Assembly: GCA_017654935.2 (NCBI GenBank)
Contig: CM065695.1
Location: 23,434,219-23,498,218, forward strand
DNA: 64,000 bases
Reading direction: 5' to 3'
From: Phymorhynchus buccinoides
Taxonomy: Eukaryota > Mollusca > Gastropoda > Neogastropoda > Raphitomidae
Made by a program: the position numbers and the translations under genes. This document shows positions 45,777-57,735 of the stretch, piece after piece. Every line of letters starts with the position of its first letter. Position 1 is the first letter of the stretch. The notes beneath the pieces were generated by a model, which saw only the letters and a list, made by a program, of their open reading frames with translations, was not told the origin of the DNA and did no database searches.

Positions 45777-47501
45777 TCCACGTTCAGACTGTAAGGCCTA
45801 GTGCAAAGTGAGAGGAAAAATCCCCTGTACCCAGGTTCGAACCCGGGTTTACTTGACACGAAGCGAACGCGCTACCACTGTGCCACTCTGCACCACTTTC
45901 TGATGGCCTGAGAGGACAATTGTTTTAGGTGAAAAAGAGACCAACTGAGTTTAGACTTGCCTCTTAAAAGTGAATGCAAAATGAACTAAATATATCAGTT
46001 ACATTTCTAATGTTGTTTTTTAATAGGGCTTAGATTACAATAAAAGCTTTAGTTTCAGGGGACTTTGCCGGAGATGATGAGATTAGCGTCCAATTGGTCG
46101 GAGACCCTTATGGACTTTGCCCCCAGACCACCACTTTTCAGCCTTTTTTCATGATTCCTCAATCCTATGCCTGTCAGAGTTCCATACACGTTTTGTGAAT
46201 TATTCATGGGCGAATGAATTACGACAGTAGGATATTTTAAGCATTCAAAGAAAATCCATTTCTACATTTCAAGTTTTGAAGAAAAAAAAGAAAAGATAAG
46301 ATTGGTAAGTTTTTAAACATGAAGTTTTTTTTCTTCATAAAGTAGTTATTCAATAAGTAAAACTGTTATTGTCACATGGCTTTCAGTTACAGGTTACTTA
46401 TCTCTTTTGTGTTGTTGTAGCTCGCATGTACCCCAGAAATGCATCCTGTATCATTGCCTTTTATATCAATTTATCGTTGCTAAAAATGCTTGCTTCCAGC
46501 CACACAAAGCACGTAACCCCTTGACTGCCAGAGAAAATTAAAGAAAAAAATCATTGGGCAAATCATGCCATGAAAAAGACAACTGATACTGATAGAGCCA
46601 ATGTGGCAAAATGGTCTGGGGATATAACTCTTGACTGTGTTAGAGCAAAAGCCAGCATATCAGAGTTATTCCTCTTCATCTGATGACGCCATCAGTGATG
46701 TCATCAAGTCAGTATGTGATACGTTATATGGCAGTAAAGAGGTTAAGTACCTTATCCAGATGTGTATTTTGTCAAAATACAGAGTCGGATTACCCTAACC
46801 CTAACCCTAACCCTAGGAACTCCAGGGCACAGAAATCCTTTATCCCCAGATCCATCCACCTCCTAAACTCATGATCCTTTTAGGTTTAAATGTGTGTTCA
46901 TCGTGTTAAAAGAAACTATGCATGCTTATCCTTAGACGTGTATGTATCCACATATAATGTGTATCTTTAAGTGTGTATTATGTGTAACTTTTGCTCCTAT
47001 TCATGCATGCTGAATGTCGATGTCTTTGTTATTCTGGCACCTGAACAAAATTTCTCCTTGGGAGATAATAAAGTGAATTTGATTTGATTTGATTTGATTT
47101 GACTAGAACGTTTAGTACAACTGGCAGAATTATACCTGTTTCAGAACAAATAGTTAATGTTTTGTGAGACATGTGTGCTCATATTTTTCATGTTTGCATG
47201 TATTGTTCTTCAGAAATTGTGCAGAACAAGGGGTTGGAACACATCACTGTGGATGACTTGGTGGCTGAAATCACTCCCCAGGGACGAGGTAAGCCAGGGA
47301 ATACCTGATTACCATATTTTACGGACTGAGATGATACTTTTTCCTAAACTGAGACCCTTCCCCTTTAATATGACTAAAAGTATAGTAAGAAAGCATAATA
47401 ACAAAATCTGAATTTTGTGTGAAATTTGTGAGGTGTGTCATATAGTCTTGAAAAATATAGTAGTTTGATTCCCAAGTTGTAGGAACTGATTAATTGGCAG
47501 T

Positions 47502-47536
<35 letters not shown>

Positions 47537-48139
47537 TGTTGTTCTTCAGTTTAACGTCCTTCCACTAAAAATGATTCAGACAAAATTATATTGTGATGTT
47601 GGTATGGTGAGTGTGAGTGGGTGTGTCTGTAAGTGAGTGAGTGTAAGTAATGCAGGCCTAATCATGACACCCCCACCCCATTCAAAGAGTTAAACTTACA
47701 CTTAATGAATATAACCGAACAAAGAACAACGCTAAAGATAAATGCTAAGTGAACTACTTAATAAACATTTACAAATTGAATCAAGAACAGAATAATTGTT
47801 TGGTATACAGGGTAAAGACAATGGTATTGATCCATCAGTAAAACTGTCAATACCTGAATTCTGAAAAAAATTATCTTGCTCTTGGACAGTGAATCAGTAA
47901 ATGTGTGTGTGTGTGGACATGTGTGTGTGTCTATCACTGTATGTGTGTGGTTTCTGTGACAAACTGATTTTATACCCATACATATTGTACAGAAACAATC
48001 ACATACTTTTTTTTTTTTTTCTCCATTTAGTTTGTAATTCAGGCCTTCTATGTTCGTTTCAGCATTGGTGCCTGATTCAGTAAAAAAGGAACTTCTTCAG
48101 CGGATTCGTACCTTCCTTGCTCAACAGTCCAGCGTGTAA
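42795..48139 (+). CDS. ENY2: ENY2, SAGA deubiquitinase module / TREX-2 subunit, complete
   Basis: Five exons: 42795-42802, 44388-44468, 45314-45384, 47214-47288 and 48063-48139 (TAA at 48137), all GT/AG and phase-consistent, giving 103 residues. The first coding exon is only eight bases (ATGGCCGA); joined to exon 2 it reads [13 protein letters not shown]. The rest is very close to human ENY2 (101 residues): [53 protein letters not shown], and [20 protein letters not shown] near the C terminus. ENY2 is a small all-helical protein shared by the SAGA histone H2B deubiquitinase module and the TREX-2 mRNA export complex, acting in the nucleus and at nuclear pores. It is divergent from PYURF with a short intergenic segment. 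Introns hold SINE pieces, a piggyBac-like element and a truncated LINE. Confidence 0.96.
43835..43950 (-). mobile_element. tRNA-derived SINE 3, fragment
   Basis: Box B-like GGGGTTCGAATCCCAGCC on the minus strand and the core AAGTCCTTCGGATGGGAACT. Both ends are eroded. Located in an ENY2 intron. Confidence 0.6.
45718..45894 (-). mobile_element. tRNA-derived SINE 2
   Basis: Head GGTGCAGAGTGGCACAGTGG on the minus strand with box B GGTTCGAACCTGG. Core TTTCGGATGAGATGATAAAC and CGAGGTCCTGTGTGCCCATG. The head differs from SINE 1, the core is shared. Located in an ENY2 intron. Confidence 0.8.
46513..46746. mobile_element. TTAA-type miniature element, fourth terminal type
   Basis: Left GTAACCCCTTGACTGCCA (TTAA mutated to GTAA) and right TGGCAGTAAAGAGGTTAA. 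Located in an ENY2 intron. Confidence 0.7.
46793..46816. repeat. Interstitial telomeric repeat
   Basis: Three to four CCCTAA units directly at the 5' junction of the truncated LINE at 46816. Confidence 0.85.
46816..47102 (+). pseudogene. Severely 5'-truncated LINE 3' end with TTTGA-repeat tail
   Basis: A short frame [18 protein letters not shown] followed by stop resembles the C terminus of many LINE polymerases. A 3' UTR follows and ends in a GATTT/TTTGA repeat at about 47070-47102. Its 5' junction coincides with telomeric repeats at 46793-46816. It lies in an ENY2 intron. Confidence 0.6.
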
Positions 48140-49963
48140 CTCGGGACAGAGTCTCCGGTCATGTAACATTAATAGCAATCACTATTGCCTCTAACACACA
48201 CAACTGCTGTCACAATTGGGGATTGGGAGTGGGGTTGAGGGGAGGGGAGAATTATGTACACTCCTTTCATGATCTGTATGGAGATAATGTAGAATGTAAG
48301 TTTGATGCATCTGTTTTATTATTGTAGTAAAAAAAAAAGATCACTTTGAAATGATTGCAAGTGCTTTTTTTGTGGTTAGCACACATTGGTTTTTGTTGTT
48401 GTGTTTTATTCTTTTGTTTTGTTTTGCTTTTCGGGTGAATCTGATCAGACAAAGGTACTAGGCCTGCAATATGAATATTTTCATGTTTACCAGTTCCAAT
48501 GTTATTCCAAGTTGTTGTTTTTTGAATGAACTAATGACACACTTTACTTTCTTTCACAAATATAAACACATGATGTGTTATTCAAAGTTTAGAGTCTGTG
48601 CAGTTTTTGTTGTCAGGATAGTGTGGCATCAGTTTGGGCTGAAACGAAATAATTGGAATTAAATGTTTCACATATAATACCGGTAGTCTAAAAAAAAGAA
48701 GAAGAAAAGAACACAAAGATAAACGAACTTGCCATACAATTATCAAAGGTCAGATAATTAAAAAGAAAGAGGCCTAAGTTTACTCGTGAATTGAAATTAA
48801 ACCAGGAAAACAACGGGGAAAAAAAAAATTAGAAAGATACACTTTTTAAAAAAAAGGTAATATTTAGTCGAAGAAGAATTTCATGACAAAAATATTTGCA
48901 CTAATTGCAGTAAGCACTACCGAAAACTAAACCATATAAACCAGATTTAATCATAAGTGATGGTATCTTCTATTTTATTCAGAGATAATTTAAATAAAGG
49001 AGACTGATGTGAGAATGGTTCTGTGAAAGGGTTGCTATTTTGAGGATATTATATATCTTATGGTAACCTAATAGAAAATTGCTTTATTTCATTGTTCTTT
49101 AACTTTTTCTCCACACGCTGCTAGAATACTAGCAACGCCTGAGCTTACCATTGCCAACATGCTGCTAGTATGCTAGCAACAGGCAAAATGCCCCTGTGAG
49201 CGACAGTGGTGGTGACTGCTTTCAACTCATTCGGTTAAACACAAATTAACGAGTTGGTTTTCAAATTTTATATCATTTAAAAGATTAAAGATGCATCCAA
49301 ACAACTATAGAAAAATAAAGTCACTGTGATCTCCAGATTGTTTTTAGGAGAATTTATTGAAAAGGGCCAAATCGGGTGCCTGAGGGAATTTCTACTCCTT
49401 GACTGCAGTGTCCTGAGGGAATACGGAGCAGCGAGAGGGGTTGTGTTGAAAGTGTTAAACAGTTATGTTAAGGCCAACATTGTGCCTTTCTTTTGGGTGG
49501 AAATTGAGGGGGGTGGTAGTAGGGTTCTTTCATATCATCATTTTGTCAGTTACATGATGGCATAACCCTACTAAGTACTATAATCTGTTGTGCCCCCCCC
49601 CCCCCCCCCCCCCCCTCTCTGTCTCGCTATCTCTCTCCCCCATTCCTTTCTCCCCTCCCCCTTCCTTTTTTTCTTTATCTTGTCCAAAATGTTTCAAACG
49701 ATGTTTATGGGCATGTTCATACACACGTCTTTGCTGTTTTTGTTTATAATTACTTGTAACAGAAAGAGAAACATTGAAATTATTAGAGCTGTGTGAAAAT
49801 GGGAATTTTGAACTTAAATTTACGCAATGCTTTTGTGTATTGCATCTTTTGTATTGTGGATTTAGTCCTGTTCATAATAAAATGAAGATTATTGTATGTT
49901 CGGTTTGTATGTAAAAAAATCTGAATGAATGCATAATGTTTCATTTCAAACATGATGCAACTA

Positions 49964-50179
49964 CAGTGGAACCTCCCTTATGAGACCTCCCATTATAAGA
50001 CTCCCTCCCACATAAGACCTACTTCTCTCAGACATTGCCATTCTTTGTAAGTTTTAAACTTACCTCCCTTATAAGACCCCTCCCTTATAAGACCTTCAAA
50101 AATCATCCAAAATGAGGTCTTTTTAGGGAGGGGTCTTATAAGGGAGGTAAGTTTAATATTTATAAGGGAGATTCCACTG
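49964..50179. mobile_element. mariner-like miniature element, CAGTGGAACC termini
   Basis: TA flanks (49962-49963, 50180-50181). The left arm begins CAGTGGAACCTCCCTTATGA and the right arm ends GGGAGATTCCACTG. The interior repeats CTTATAAGACC on both strands. A one-ended copy at 23473-23500 runs into the N gap. Confidence 0.8.
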
Positions 50180-50330
50180 TACAATGTTGAAATGCTCTCT
50201 GTGTCAATGCTTGCATGACTGAGGTTTTAGTATCTTCTCTCTTTGTGTTTTTAGTGCGTGAGTTTGTAGAGTTCATGTGCATAGTTTTCCCCTTGAGAGT
50301 CTACACAGATTTTTTTCTTCTCATCTAAAA

Positions 50331-52154
50331 AACAAGCGCGGATTCGCATTCGTTTGTGGCACGCTTTTCTTTCTCTTTTACAATATGTGCGACAATTTTC
50401 GACCGACCAACAGACCGACAAAGTGAGTTATAGGTTTGTGGCTTGTGCCACAAACAAAAAATTAAGATAGATCTACACTTATGCTCAAGCCTTTCATTTT
50501 AATTTCTCATTTGAAAGATTAGGACAGAGCTCTGTCGCCATATTACTTGTGATTTCCAAAGTAGAACATCTCTGCAATTTTGGCTGCTTAGTGGAGATGA
50601 AAGTGAATTCATGAACCTTGAAACTAGAGTTCAGATTCCTCTCAAATGTTTGTAAAGGTCTGGTACTAACTTCAAAGACCCAGCTTATCCCCAGGCATGG
50701 TAATTTTCAGAGAATTCTCTGAATTCAGAGAAAAGTGGATGTAGAAGAACAAATGCCAGAGTGGGTTTAAACTTGATGAGATGCTTTTGTGTGCTAATGA
50801 GAGACTTGGTGCGATTTTTCTCACGCCAGAGGGCATGACGCTCGTGTGGGGCTAATCCTCTCTCTATTATTAGTTGGGGATAAAGAAAGAGAGAGAGACA
50901 GTGAGTGGTCCTACCATCACTCTCTCTCTCACTACGCCCAAGTAAGAAAATCGCGTGATAAGCCCTCTGGCGTGAAAAATATCACCATAGGTTGACCATT
51001 CTAACAGGTTTATTATCTATCTTCAAGAGAAACTGACCCTGATCACCACAAAAGGCTTTTTACACTCTTCTGGCCCAAAAAAATGTTTTGAGAGAAAATT
51101 GCTTTCCCCCCCCCAGTACCATCAGAGAATGTGAAGTCTGTGGTACCATGCCTGATCCCACTTACAATATTTTTTTTTTTTACTTTGAAGAATGATGCGA
51201 GGGTTTTCTTTTGATTTTGTTGTTGACAGACTTGGTGTAGGCTAAAGTTTAATTTAACTATGAGAAGGATGAAAGCATGAATTTCCTTGAAAAAGATTGT
51301 CTGAGCACCAATTTGGTAATAAAGTAAAAGAAAAAAAGTCAAAAGATTTCTTATAAAGTTGAATGTAGTTGTTAGGATATAAAGTTATCACTTAGAAGTT
51401 CAATAGCATGGGTTGATTTGATTTGCTTATTTGGGAATAATAAAATCACCTATTATAAAAATCGTTCATATAAAGTATTGGAATATTTTTGTTGTTTTAG
51501 GGTTTGAGAATCTATCTTTTGTTTTGTTTAAAAATGTTGAACTCTTTACCACTATCACTTTTCTTGTCATTTTTGTTTGTGGCTCAAGCCACAAATCTAT
51601 AACTCACTTTGTCGGTCGATCCAAAATTGTCGCACATATTGTAAAACTAAAAGAGAAAAAAATATAACTCACTTTGTCCTTAGGTCTGGTGTTTTACGTC
51701 CTCTCGGTCTGTCAGACACATATCATTTGTAAATACAAAATTGTCAATACTGGAGGCAATGCCCGGAGGCAGTACGAAACATATTGTAAAAGAGATAAAA
51801 AAAACCTCACTTGGGCAAAGAGTAACATTTCAGTCCTTATGTATGGAAAGAATTGTATACTGAACAGAGCACATGAATCTTCATTTTAAAGCGTACAAAA
51901 TAATAAACATACGTAATACAGACACTGCAACAGACACGACGAGTATGCGGTGCTTCTTTCGATGAGTATAAGTAGGATAAATAGTTTTAAATGTTTTCCA
52001 AAAGATATAAAAAGTTACGAAATGGTGCAGAGATAACATTCTGGTTTACAGATTAAAATTATTGAAAAGCCAGGGGAGGCGACTCAGTGTATGTAATGAT
52101 TGGAGTGGTAAAAATAGACCGCTGCCACAAACGATTGCGAATCCGCGCTTGTTT
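50331..52154. mobile_element. About 1.8-kb element with terminal inverted repeats
   Basis: The left end AACAAGCGCGGATTCGCATT...CGTTTGTGGCA matches the right end TGCCACAAACGATTGCGAAT...CCGCGCTTGTT in inverse. Subterminal GTTTGTGGCTTGTGCCACAA and CCGACAAAGTGAGTTATAG (to 50460) match 51577-51620 inversely. No coding sequence was recognised inside. Confidence 0.6.
51680..51780 (+). repeat. Family B copy 5, truncated
   Basis: TTTTACGTCCTCTCGGTCTG, CAGACACATAT and GGAGGCAATGCCCGGAGGCA. Inserted within the 50331-52154 inverted-repeat element. Confidence 0.65.
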
Positions 52155-52256
52155 AAACACATCCCAATTATGTGGTGAGATTTGAATGTGGTGACAGCTC
52201 TGACATGGCCTTAGTTGTTGACTGGGCTATAATTTTAATCTATCTTTTGAGCACAA

Positions 52257-52258
<2 letters not shown>

Positions 52259-52296
<38 letters not shown>
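52259..52296. repeat. (TC)n microsatellite
   Basis: About 18 uninterrupted TC units. Confidence 0.97.
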
Positions 52297-52300
<4 letters not shown>

Positions 52301-52802
52301 TTTAACACCATGACATAGACTAGATAATTGCAATTCCCACAGCACACAAAGTCAAAGCATTATTGTACACAAACTTGATGAAAATTTATTATCCAGAAAG
52401 TAAAGCAGAGTACACAAATATTAAGAATACATGTTGGCAGAGTGTGCTAAACACAAGGAAATGGTCATCAGATGGAAATGCCAACGGGTCTAATCTTGTC
52501 AGTGCTGACATGATAACAACATGTTGGCATTCCATGATAACAACTATCAAATTGAGAAGACATGAAACAAGGCACTATCAATGCAACACATACATTTTAC
52601 AGATATAATGTGTGGGTGTGGCGGTGTATTTTTACCTCTATGAGATAAGTAGTCCTAACCGGAAGTAGTCCTAGCGCAGCCAATCAGAATCGTTTGTTTG
52701 TCCGCCATTGTGAATTTTACGAAACTAAGTGCATGGATTTGTACATCGATTTCTCGGCAAATATGTAGATTTACACCCTCCTGCTCTATTTCTTGTTCTT
52801 TC

Positions 52803-52829
52803 CGTGGTTAGGGTTAGGGTTAGTTGGGT
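52803..52829. repeat. Interstitial telomeric repeat
   Basis: GTGGTTAGGGTTAGGGTTAG: about three TTAGGG units. No flanking inverted repeat was evident. Confidence 0.75.
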
Positions 52830-52911
52830 ACAGTTCGCATGCGAGAGGTAGATATTTAATGACAGGTACTTATTTATCATAACAGGGGTGTTGCATTGGT
52901 GACTGTACGTG

Positions 52912-53311
52912 CATGGGTGCAACTTTTGTCCTTTCCACAAGGATTTCCTTTGTTTAATTTTACCTGAATTTTTTTTTCCTTTTTAAAAATAATAAAAATA
53001 TAAATTTGTCCCCAAAAACTCTGTGTACATGTATCTACTGTATTTTTAAATACTTAAAACTAAACATTTGTATAATATGCAATTTCAAATTATAAAATAA
53101 AACTTAAAAGCTTTGTTTCGGAATGGCAGGAGAGCTATTTTAAAAAAATACCTTCATATTATTTCAATTTTTTGCTTCAGCTTCAGGGAGCGTTTCCCCA
53201 TTGAACCCCCAACATGGCTCTGCCCCTGTATAGGACCCCACTGGGGGACCGCGCGGTCCCTGGACCCCGGCCTTTCAGTTGTTTTTTTCATTTTGGGTAG
53301 TTGCACCCATG
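52912..53311. mobile_element. Family C-related element, inverted and diverged
   Basis: Termini CATGGGTGCAACT and AGTTGCACCCATG. The interior has the GGTCCCTGGACCCCGGCCTT block that pairs with the left part of the other copies. A fragment with the same block lies at 58468-58585. Confidence 0.7.
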
Positions 53312-54457
53312 TAAATGTGTGTGTGTGTGTTTATGCATTCGTGTGTGCATGCATATGCATGCATGTGTGTATGTATGTGCATATTTGTGTGTGTAGGTAG
53401 GTATAAGTAGAGGGGGGGGGGGGGAGGTGACAGACAGTAAAGTATTTTTTTTTAGATTTACAGAACAACAGCTGTAAGTGCTCAATCTAGGAACATGAGA
53501 AATGGGTAGGTATAGCATATGCACCTACAGTCATTCCTGTGTAAGAAATAGTCACGTGAATATCAAAAGAAATGCAATTATGATAAATTAACAGAGATGA
53601 TGAAGAACATAATACTCGTGCAATGGAAAATAGAAATAAACTTCTTTAATTGGTTATATTCAAAGAAGAATTACAGACATGAGGATTACGAAAAGAACAT
53701 TTAGATGAGTAAAATCAAATCAAAGCAAATCAAAACTATGAAACATCAATATGCCTATGCATGGCAACTCCATACACAAAATAATTTGAAAATGAAATAA
53801 CAAATATTGCTTCAATGAATGAATGTCTTAAACAACAATGAAAAAAATTTATGTTAAAAAGGTACGCTTTTACACAACATGAACACAAACGTACGCTCGA
53901 TTACAACTAAATTACATTGTATAAAATCCACTACGTAAATCCAAATGTTCTACATTTGACTATTACTACAACGCAACTACGAGAATATAGTTAGCTGTAG
54001 AATATATATATGAATAGATGGTTGCTTTTGGCAGAAACAATACTTATTGAATGATATCTACCATTCTGAAACGAGCAAAGTAACGAAATTTGTGTAAAAC
54101 AAAACAAAAACAAGTGTCCACTGCATTAACAGTGTGTGTGTTCTTCAATTTAACATCCTTCCACTACAAGTGATTCAAACAATATTATATTGCGGTGTAA
54201 AAAAAAAAGACTAAAGATGAAAAGCACATGAATTTTGTCCCAGTAGCCTAAGGGTTGGGACGCACAAAACCAATAATACTGCCTGAATGGCTAAAACTAC
54301 CGTCTACAACAGAAAGAAAGGTGTGCGGGTAGATGCTGGGGGTGTTATAGAGGCAAATGTTTTGATGGGTAAATGTGTAAATAATAAATATGGGTTGAGG
54401 GGAAAATGTGGTTTGTTTGCACCCTTAATTCACACACACAGAGCATACACGTGCGCG

Positions 54458-54496
<39 letters not shown>

Positions 54497-54630
54497 TGCC
54501 GTTGTTAGAAAGTAGTTGCATGTATTAAAACCGTTTGAAATAAGGCAACACTTTCTTTGTTTTAGCTCCCAAGAACCTTGTTTTGAAAATGGCCTAGAGC
54601 TCATATTTGCACCGACAATGAAAGGGCTCA

Positions 54631-54876
54631 TTAACCCTTTCACCGCCAGCCATATTTCAGCCAAAAATGTCCATTAAATTTACCTGGGTAGAGAACAAAA
54701 TCCATCTGCAGTATTGGGGATTCTTCTGTGACATATTTAATATAAGGTCTGTCCTTACTTCCCAAAACTAAGACAGTAGGGTCTTTGGATAATAGACGCC
54801 AATTTGATGCCTTTTAGTCACATAGGTGTTAAATCACTGTGGTGCTAAAATGCAACATTGGCGGTGAAAGGGTTAA
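54631..54876. mobile_element. TTAA-flanked miniature element, family E copy 3
   Basis: Starts TTAACCCTTTCACCGCCA and ends GGCGGTGAAAGGGTTAA, a near-perfect terminal inverted repeat. Internal orientation is reversed relative to copy 1. Confidence 0.85.
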
Positions 54877-55994
54877 AACAAAAAGCCCCGTTCTTCTCCG
54901 TGCATGATGATGAGAGGCAAAGCGTTCAAAACACAATAAGATTGAAATTGAGCTGTTTCTGCTTCTTTGTCTTTCCCATATCTTCTTGTTCAACTCCCTT
55001 CTTGTTCTTTCTCTCTTCTGTTCTTTTGCGCTATTTCTTTTTTGTGTGTGTTCCTGTTCTGTCTTTTTTCCTTTATTTTAATTTTGTTTCTTTCTTGTTC
55101 TGCGTTCTCTCCTTTCTTATTTCAGTTCTTTCTTTTGCTTCTTGTTTTCTTCCTTTGTACCTTTCGTATCTTTTTTCATAAGCTCAGCCATCGGATTCTA
55201 TCAGCTTATGTTGATATCTCGAACTTTTCAACATTGGTTTTTTTGTGGGGTGGGTTTCATAACCTTTTTTTCCAACACTCTTTGTCCTCCCTAGTTAACA
55301 CACACACACACACACATACACACACACACACACACAAGTGCTCGCGCGCGCAAACACACACGCACCAAGTATCGTTATTTTCCCCCAATACAGCAATGTT
55401 AATGGCTTATTTACGTAAATTTAAAGCACATTGTCTGTATTTTGATATTCTGAATAAAAATTAAACTTTTATTTCGATTCTTACGTAGGCCTTAGTTTAG
55501 TTAGCATGCGCAAATTTTCACCTCTATAGACGTATTGGTCAACAGACATTTTGAATGGATACATCAGACCATGAGCAAATTGGGATGACCTTTTTTAGAC
55601 TCACTTTTGCTCTTTCACTGAATAGGCTTACACAAAGGCCTCTTCTTCCCCATCTCTTTCGGGTCGACAGCCTATAATTATTTTGACCATTCTGGCTTCT
55701 CGGGGGGAAGACTGAAATCTACATCTTTTCTGCAACATTTGACCCACTCTTTCTTTTTTTCCCTTCATACTATTCCCACTTCTGTATCCTTTCTCCCTTT
55801 CTGAATCTGTAGTGTATCGATTATGTTGCAGAACTCTACTCACAGTTTTTAGACCTTTAAAAAAAGTTTGCCCTTTCCCTCCAGGTTCTTTTCTTTTAAC
55901 AATAATTTCATAGGCTTTAAATAGGTGTCTGTGCGTGCTGTGATGACTTAAAAGAAGAAGAAGAAGGAAAATTCAACAGCCTTTATTTCCCAGC

Positions 55995-57515
55995 CTACGT
56001 TTCGGCAGACTTGACTTCCTCCAAAGGCTGCTTGTCGCCGCCATCTTTCTCTGCCAGGGGAACGCACTCGGCGGGAGCTTCCGGATCTTCCTCCACGATG
56101 CGGACCTTGATCTTGGGAGCGGGGACCTTCTCGTCATCGTAGTCGCTGGTCAGCATGCAGGCTCGGACCTTGGCCAGGGAGGCGTTCACAGCGAACAGAT
56201 ACTCATACAGGAGTCCAGCCAACACGCCACCGGCGATTGGTCCGACCCAGTAGACCTGAACCAGTGAAAAGATAGAAGAAGAACTTGTGGGTTACAAGAT
56301 AGAAAGGACTAGTAAGTCTACTTTTTTTCTAATCATAAAGCGTATACATCTGTATCGTTAAAAATTCGGGACTTTCCTGGAGTTGCACTGCCTCCGGGCA
56401 TTGCCTTCAGGATCGTTCCCACCATCTGTATATGTACTAATGTCCCATATGTGTCTGTTTCAGACCGGAGGACGTTAAACGGATTTTCATTCAAGTCTAC
56501 TTCCTGGAGTTGCACTGCCTCCGGGCATTGCCTTCAGGATCGTTCCCACCATCTTCAAATCTACTAATGTCCCATATTTGTCTGTTTCAGACCGGAGGAC
56601 GTTAAACGGATTTTCATTCAAGTCTACTTTTGAATTTTCCTTGGCAGAGGTTTTTACTGGAGGTTCAAAATTCAAGATCTGAATAGCATTAAAGGGATGT
56701 TCCTCAAGAATATATATGGTTATATATTATACAGTATAGGTCTTGGGGACTTCACTCAAAAGTAGGCTTATGTGATTTTTTGTACTTCTTTGACGGAGGT
56801 TTGCATTGGAGGTTAAAAATTTATCCCACTCTATTCCTTGATGATGCTGATGAAGAATGTGTATGGTTATGCAGGTCAATGCCTAACGATTTTCAAGCTA
56901 TGGCCAACAGTCTTTGGACTAGTGAGTACCTCTCCGGCAGAGGTTTGTATTGATGGTTCAAAATGTCTCCCGATGCCATCCTTGGGTCATGCTGATAAAG
57001 AATATATAATTATGGTATAGGACTCTATGGCCAACGATTTGGTGCCACGTGGCGAAGAGACCCACACAGAGACAGACATACCATGAAGTTTTTTTAGATT
57101 GGTAATATACAAACATTTTATAAATTAATTAAGACTTGTTTAGCTTAGGTTTGCGCAATCGTTGTGAAACTTAATCAAATTAAACAACCAAGAAAGGGCG
57201 TAAAAGGGCCGAGAGGCCCACTTCTAGCCCTGTTACACTACTACTACTATATAGGTAGGCTAGATTGGGTAGTATATCTTTTCGCTATACCTTGTGCAGG
57301 AGGGAGGAGGGGGGGTAGGTTTATTGGGAAACAGACCCTGACCACTTTTACAGGGCGTGCTACGCCCCAGAACCATTATGCGAGTGCAGGGCTCAACTTT
57401 GCTGGTATTCAATCATTATAATACTGATACTGACCCAGTGGTTGTCCCACAGTCCAGTTACCACAGCAGGCCCAAAGCTCCGGGCAGTGTTCATGCTGGC
57501 CCCCGTGTACTGCAC
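55995..57515 (-). CDS. Aquaporin (AQP1/AQP4-like), last two exons
   Basis: Two exons on the minus strand: 57515-57435 and 56255-55995 (TAG at 55997), joined in phase 0. The first contains [17 protein letters not shown], the second half-helix with the NPA box, then GLWDNHW. The second starts [20 protein letters not shown], which is transmembrane helix 6, and ends in an acidic cytoplasmic tail of about 60 residues with no similarity I recognise. The order and the HW/YWVGP join are diagnostic for classical water-selective aquaporins. The proline of the second NPA motif is threonine here (codon ACT). AATAAA occurs about eight bases after the stop, on the minus strand near 55982-55987. The upstream exons, with the first NPA and helices 1-5, are not found up to 64000, so either a large intron follows or they lie outside the window. 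Which subfamily member it is cannot be settled from two exons. Confidence 0.92.
56343..56630 (-). repeat. Family B copies 6 and 7 in tandem, minus orientation
   Basis: Two copies, about 56343-56495 and 56500-56630, each with the complement of CCGTTTAACGTCCTCCGGTC. Located in the aquaporin intron. Confidence 0.8.
57160..57250 (+). repeat. LINE 3' UTR remnant with nested stem-loop
   Basis: AGGGC...GCCCT (57195-57231) encloses GGGCCgagaGGCCC, followed by ACT repeats, the same layout as the 40451-40510 LINE end. No coding remnant was recognised upstream. Located in the aquaporin intron, opposite strand. Confidence 0.5.
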
Positions 57516-57522
57516 CTGAAAT

Positions 57523-57735
57523 TGTCATCATCATCATCAACTACAACATCATCATCGTCGTCATCATCATCATCATCATCATCAACAACATCATCATCAA
57601 CGTGACAAACGTCATCATCGTACGTCGTCGTCGTCATCATCAGTCTGATTGTCTTCGTCATCATCACCACTATCACCATCATCATTGTTGTCATTATGCA
57701 ATCCGAATCGCCATAATCATCATCATGGTCGTCGT
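57523..57735. repeat. (ATC)n-rich microsatellite
   Basis: Imperfect CAT/ATC repeats starting about eight bases from the acceptor of the aquaporin exon at 57515. Confidence 0.92.

Larger units (their letters stand above)
48140..55994. other. ENY2 3' UTR and gene-free interval to the aquaporin gene
   Basis: Besides the elements listed separately I see no coding exon. 53312-54630 and 54877-55994 hold CA microsatellites (54462-54492, 55297-55336) and AT- or pyrimidine-rich sequence. Confidence 0.4.

Noticed and set aside
45820..45894. A second tRNA gene on the minus strand
   Set aside because: Same reason: it is the head of a SINE, with a core matching the 22487-22873 element.
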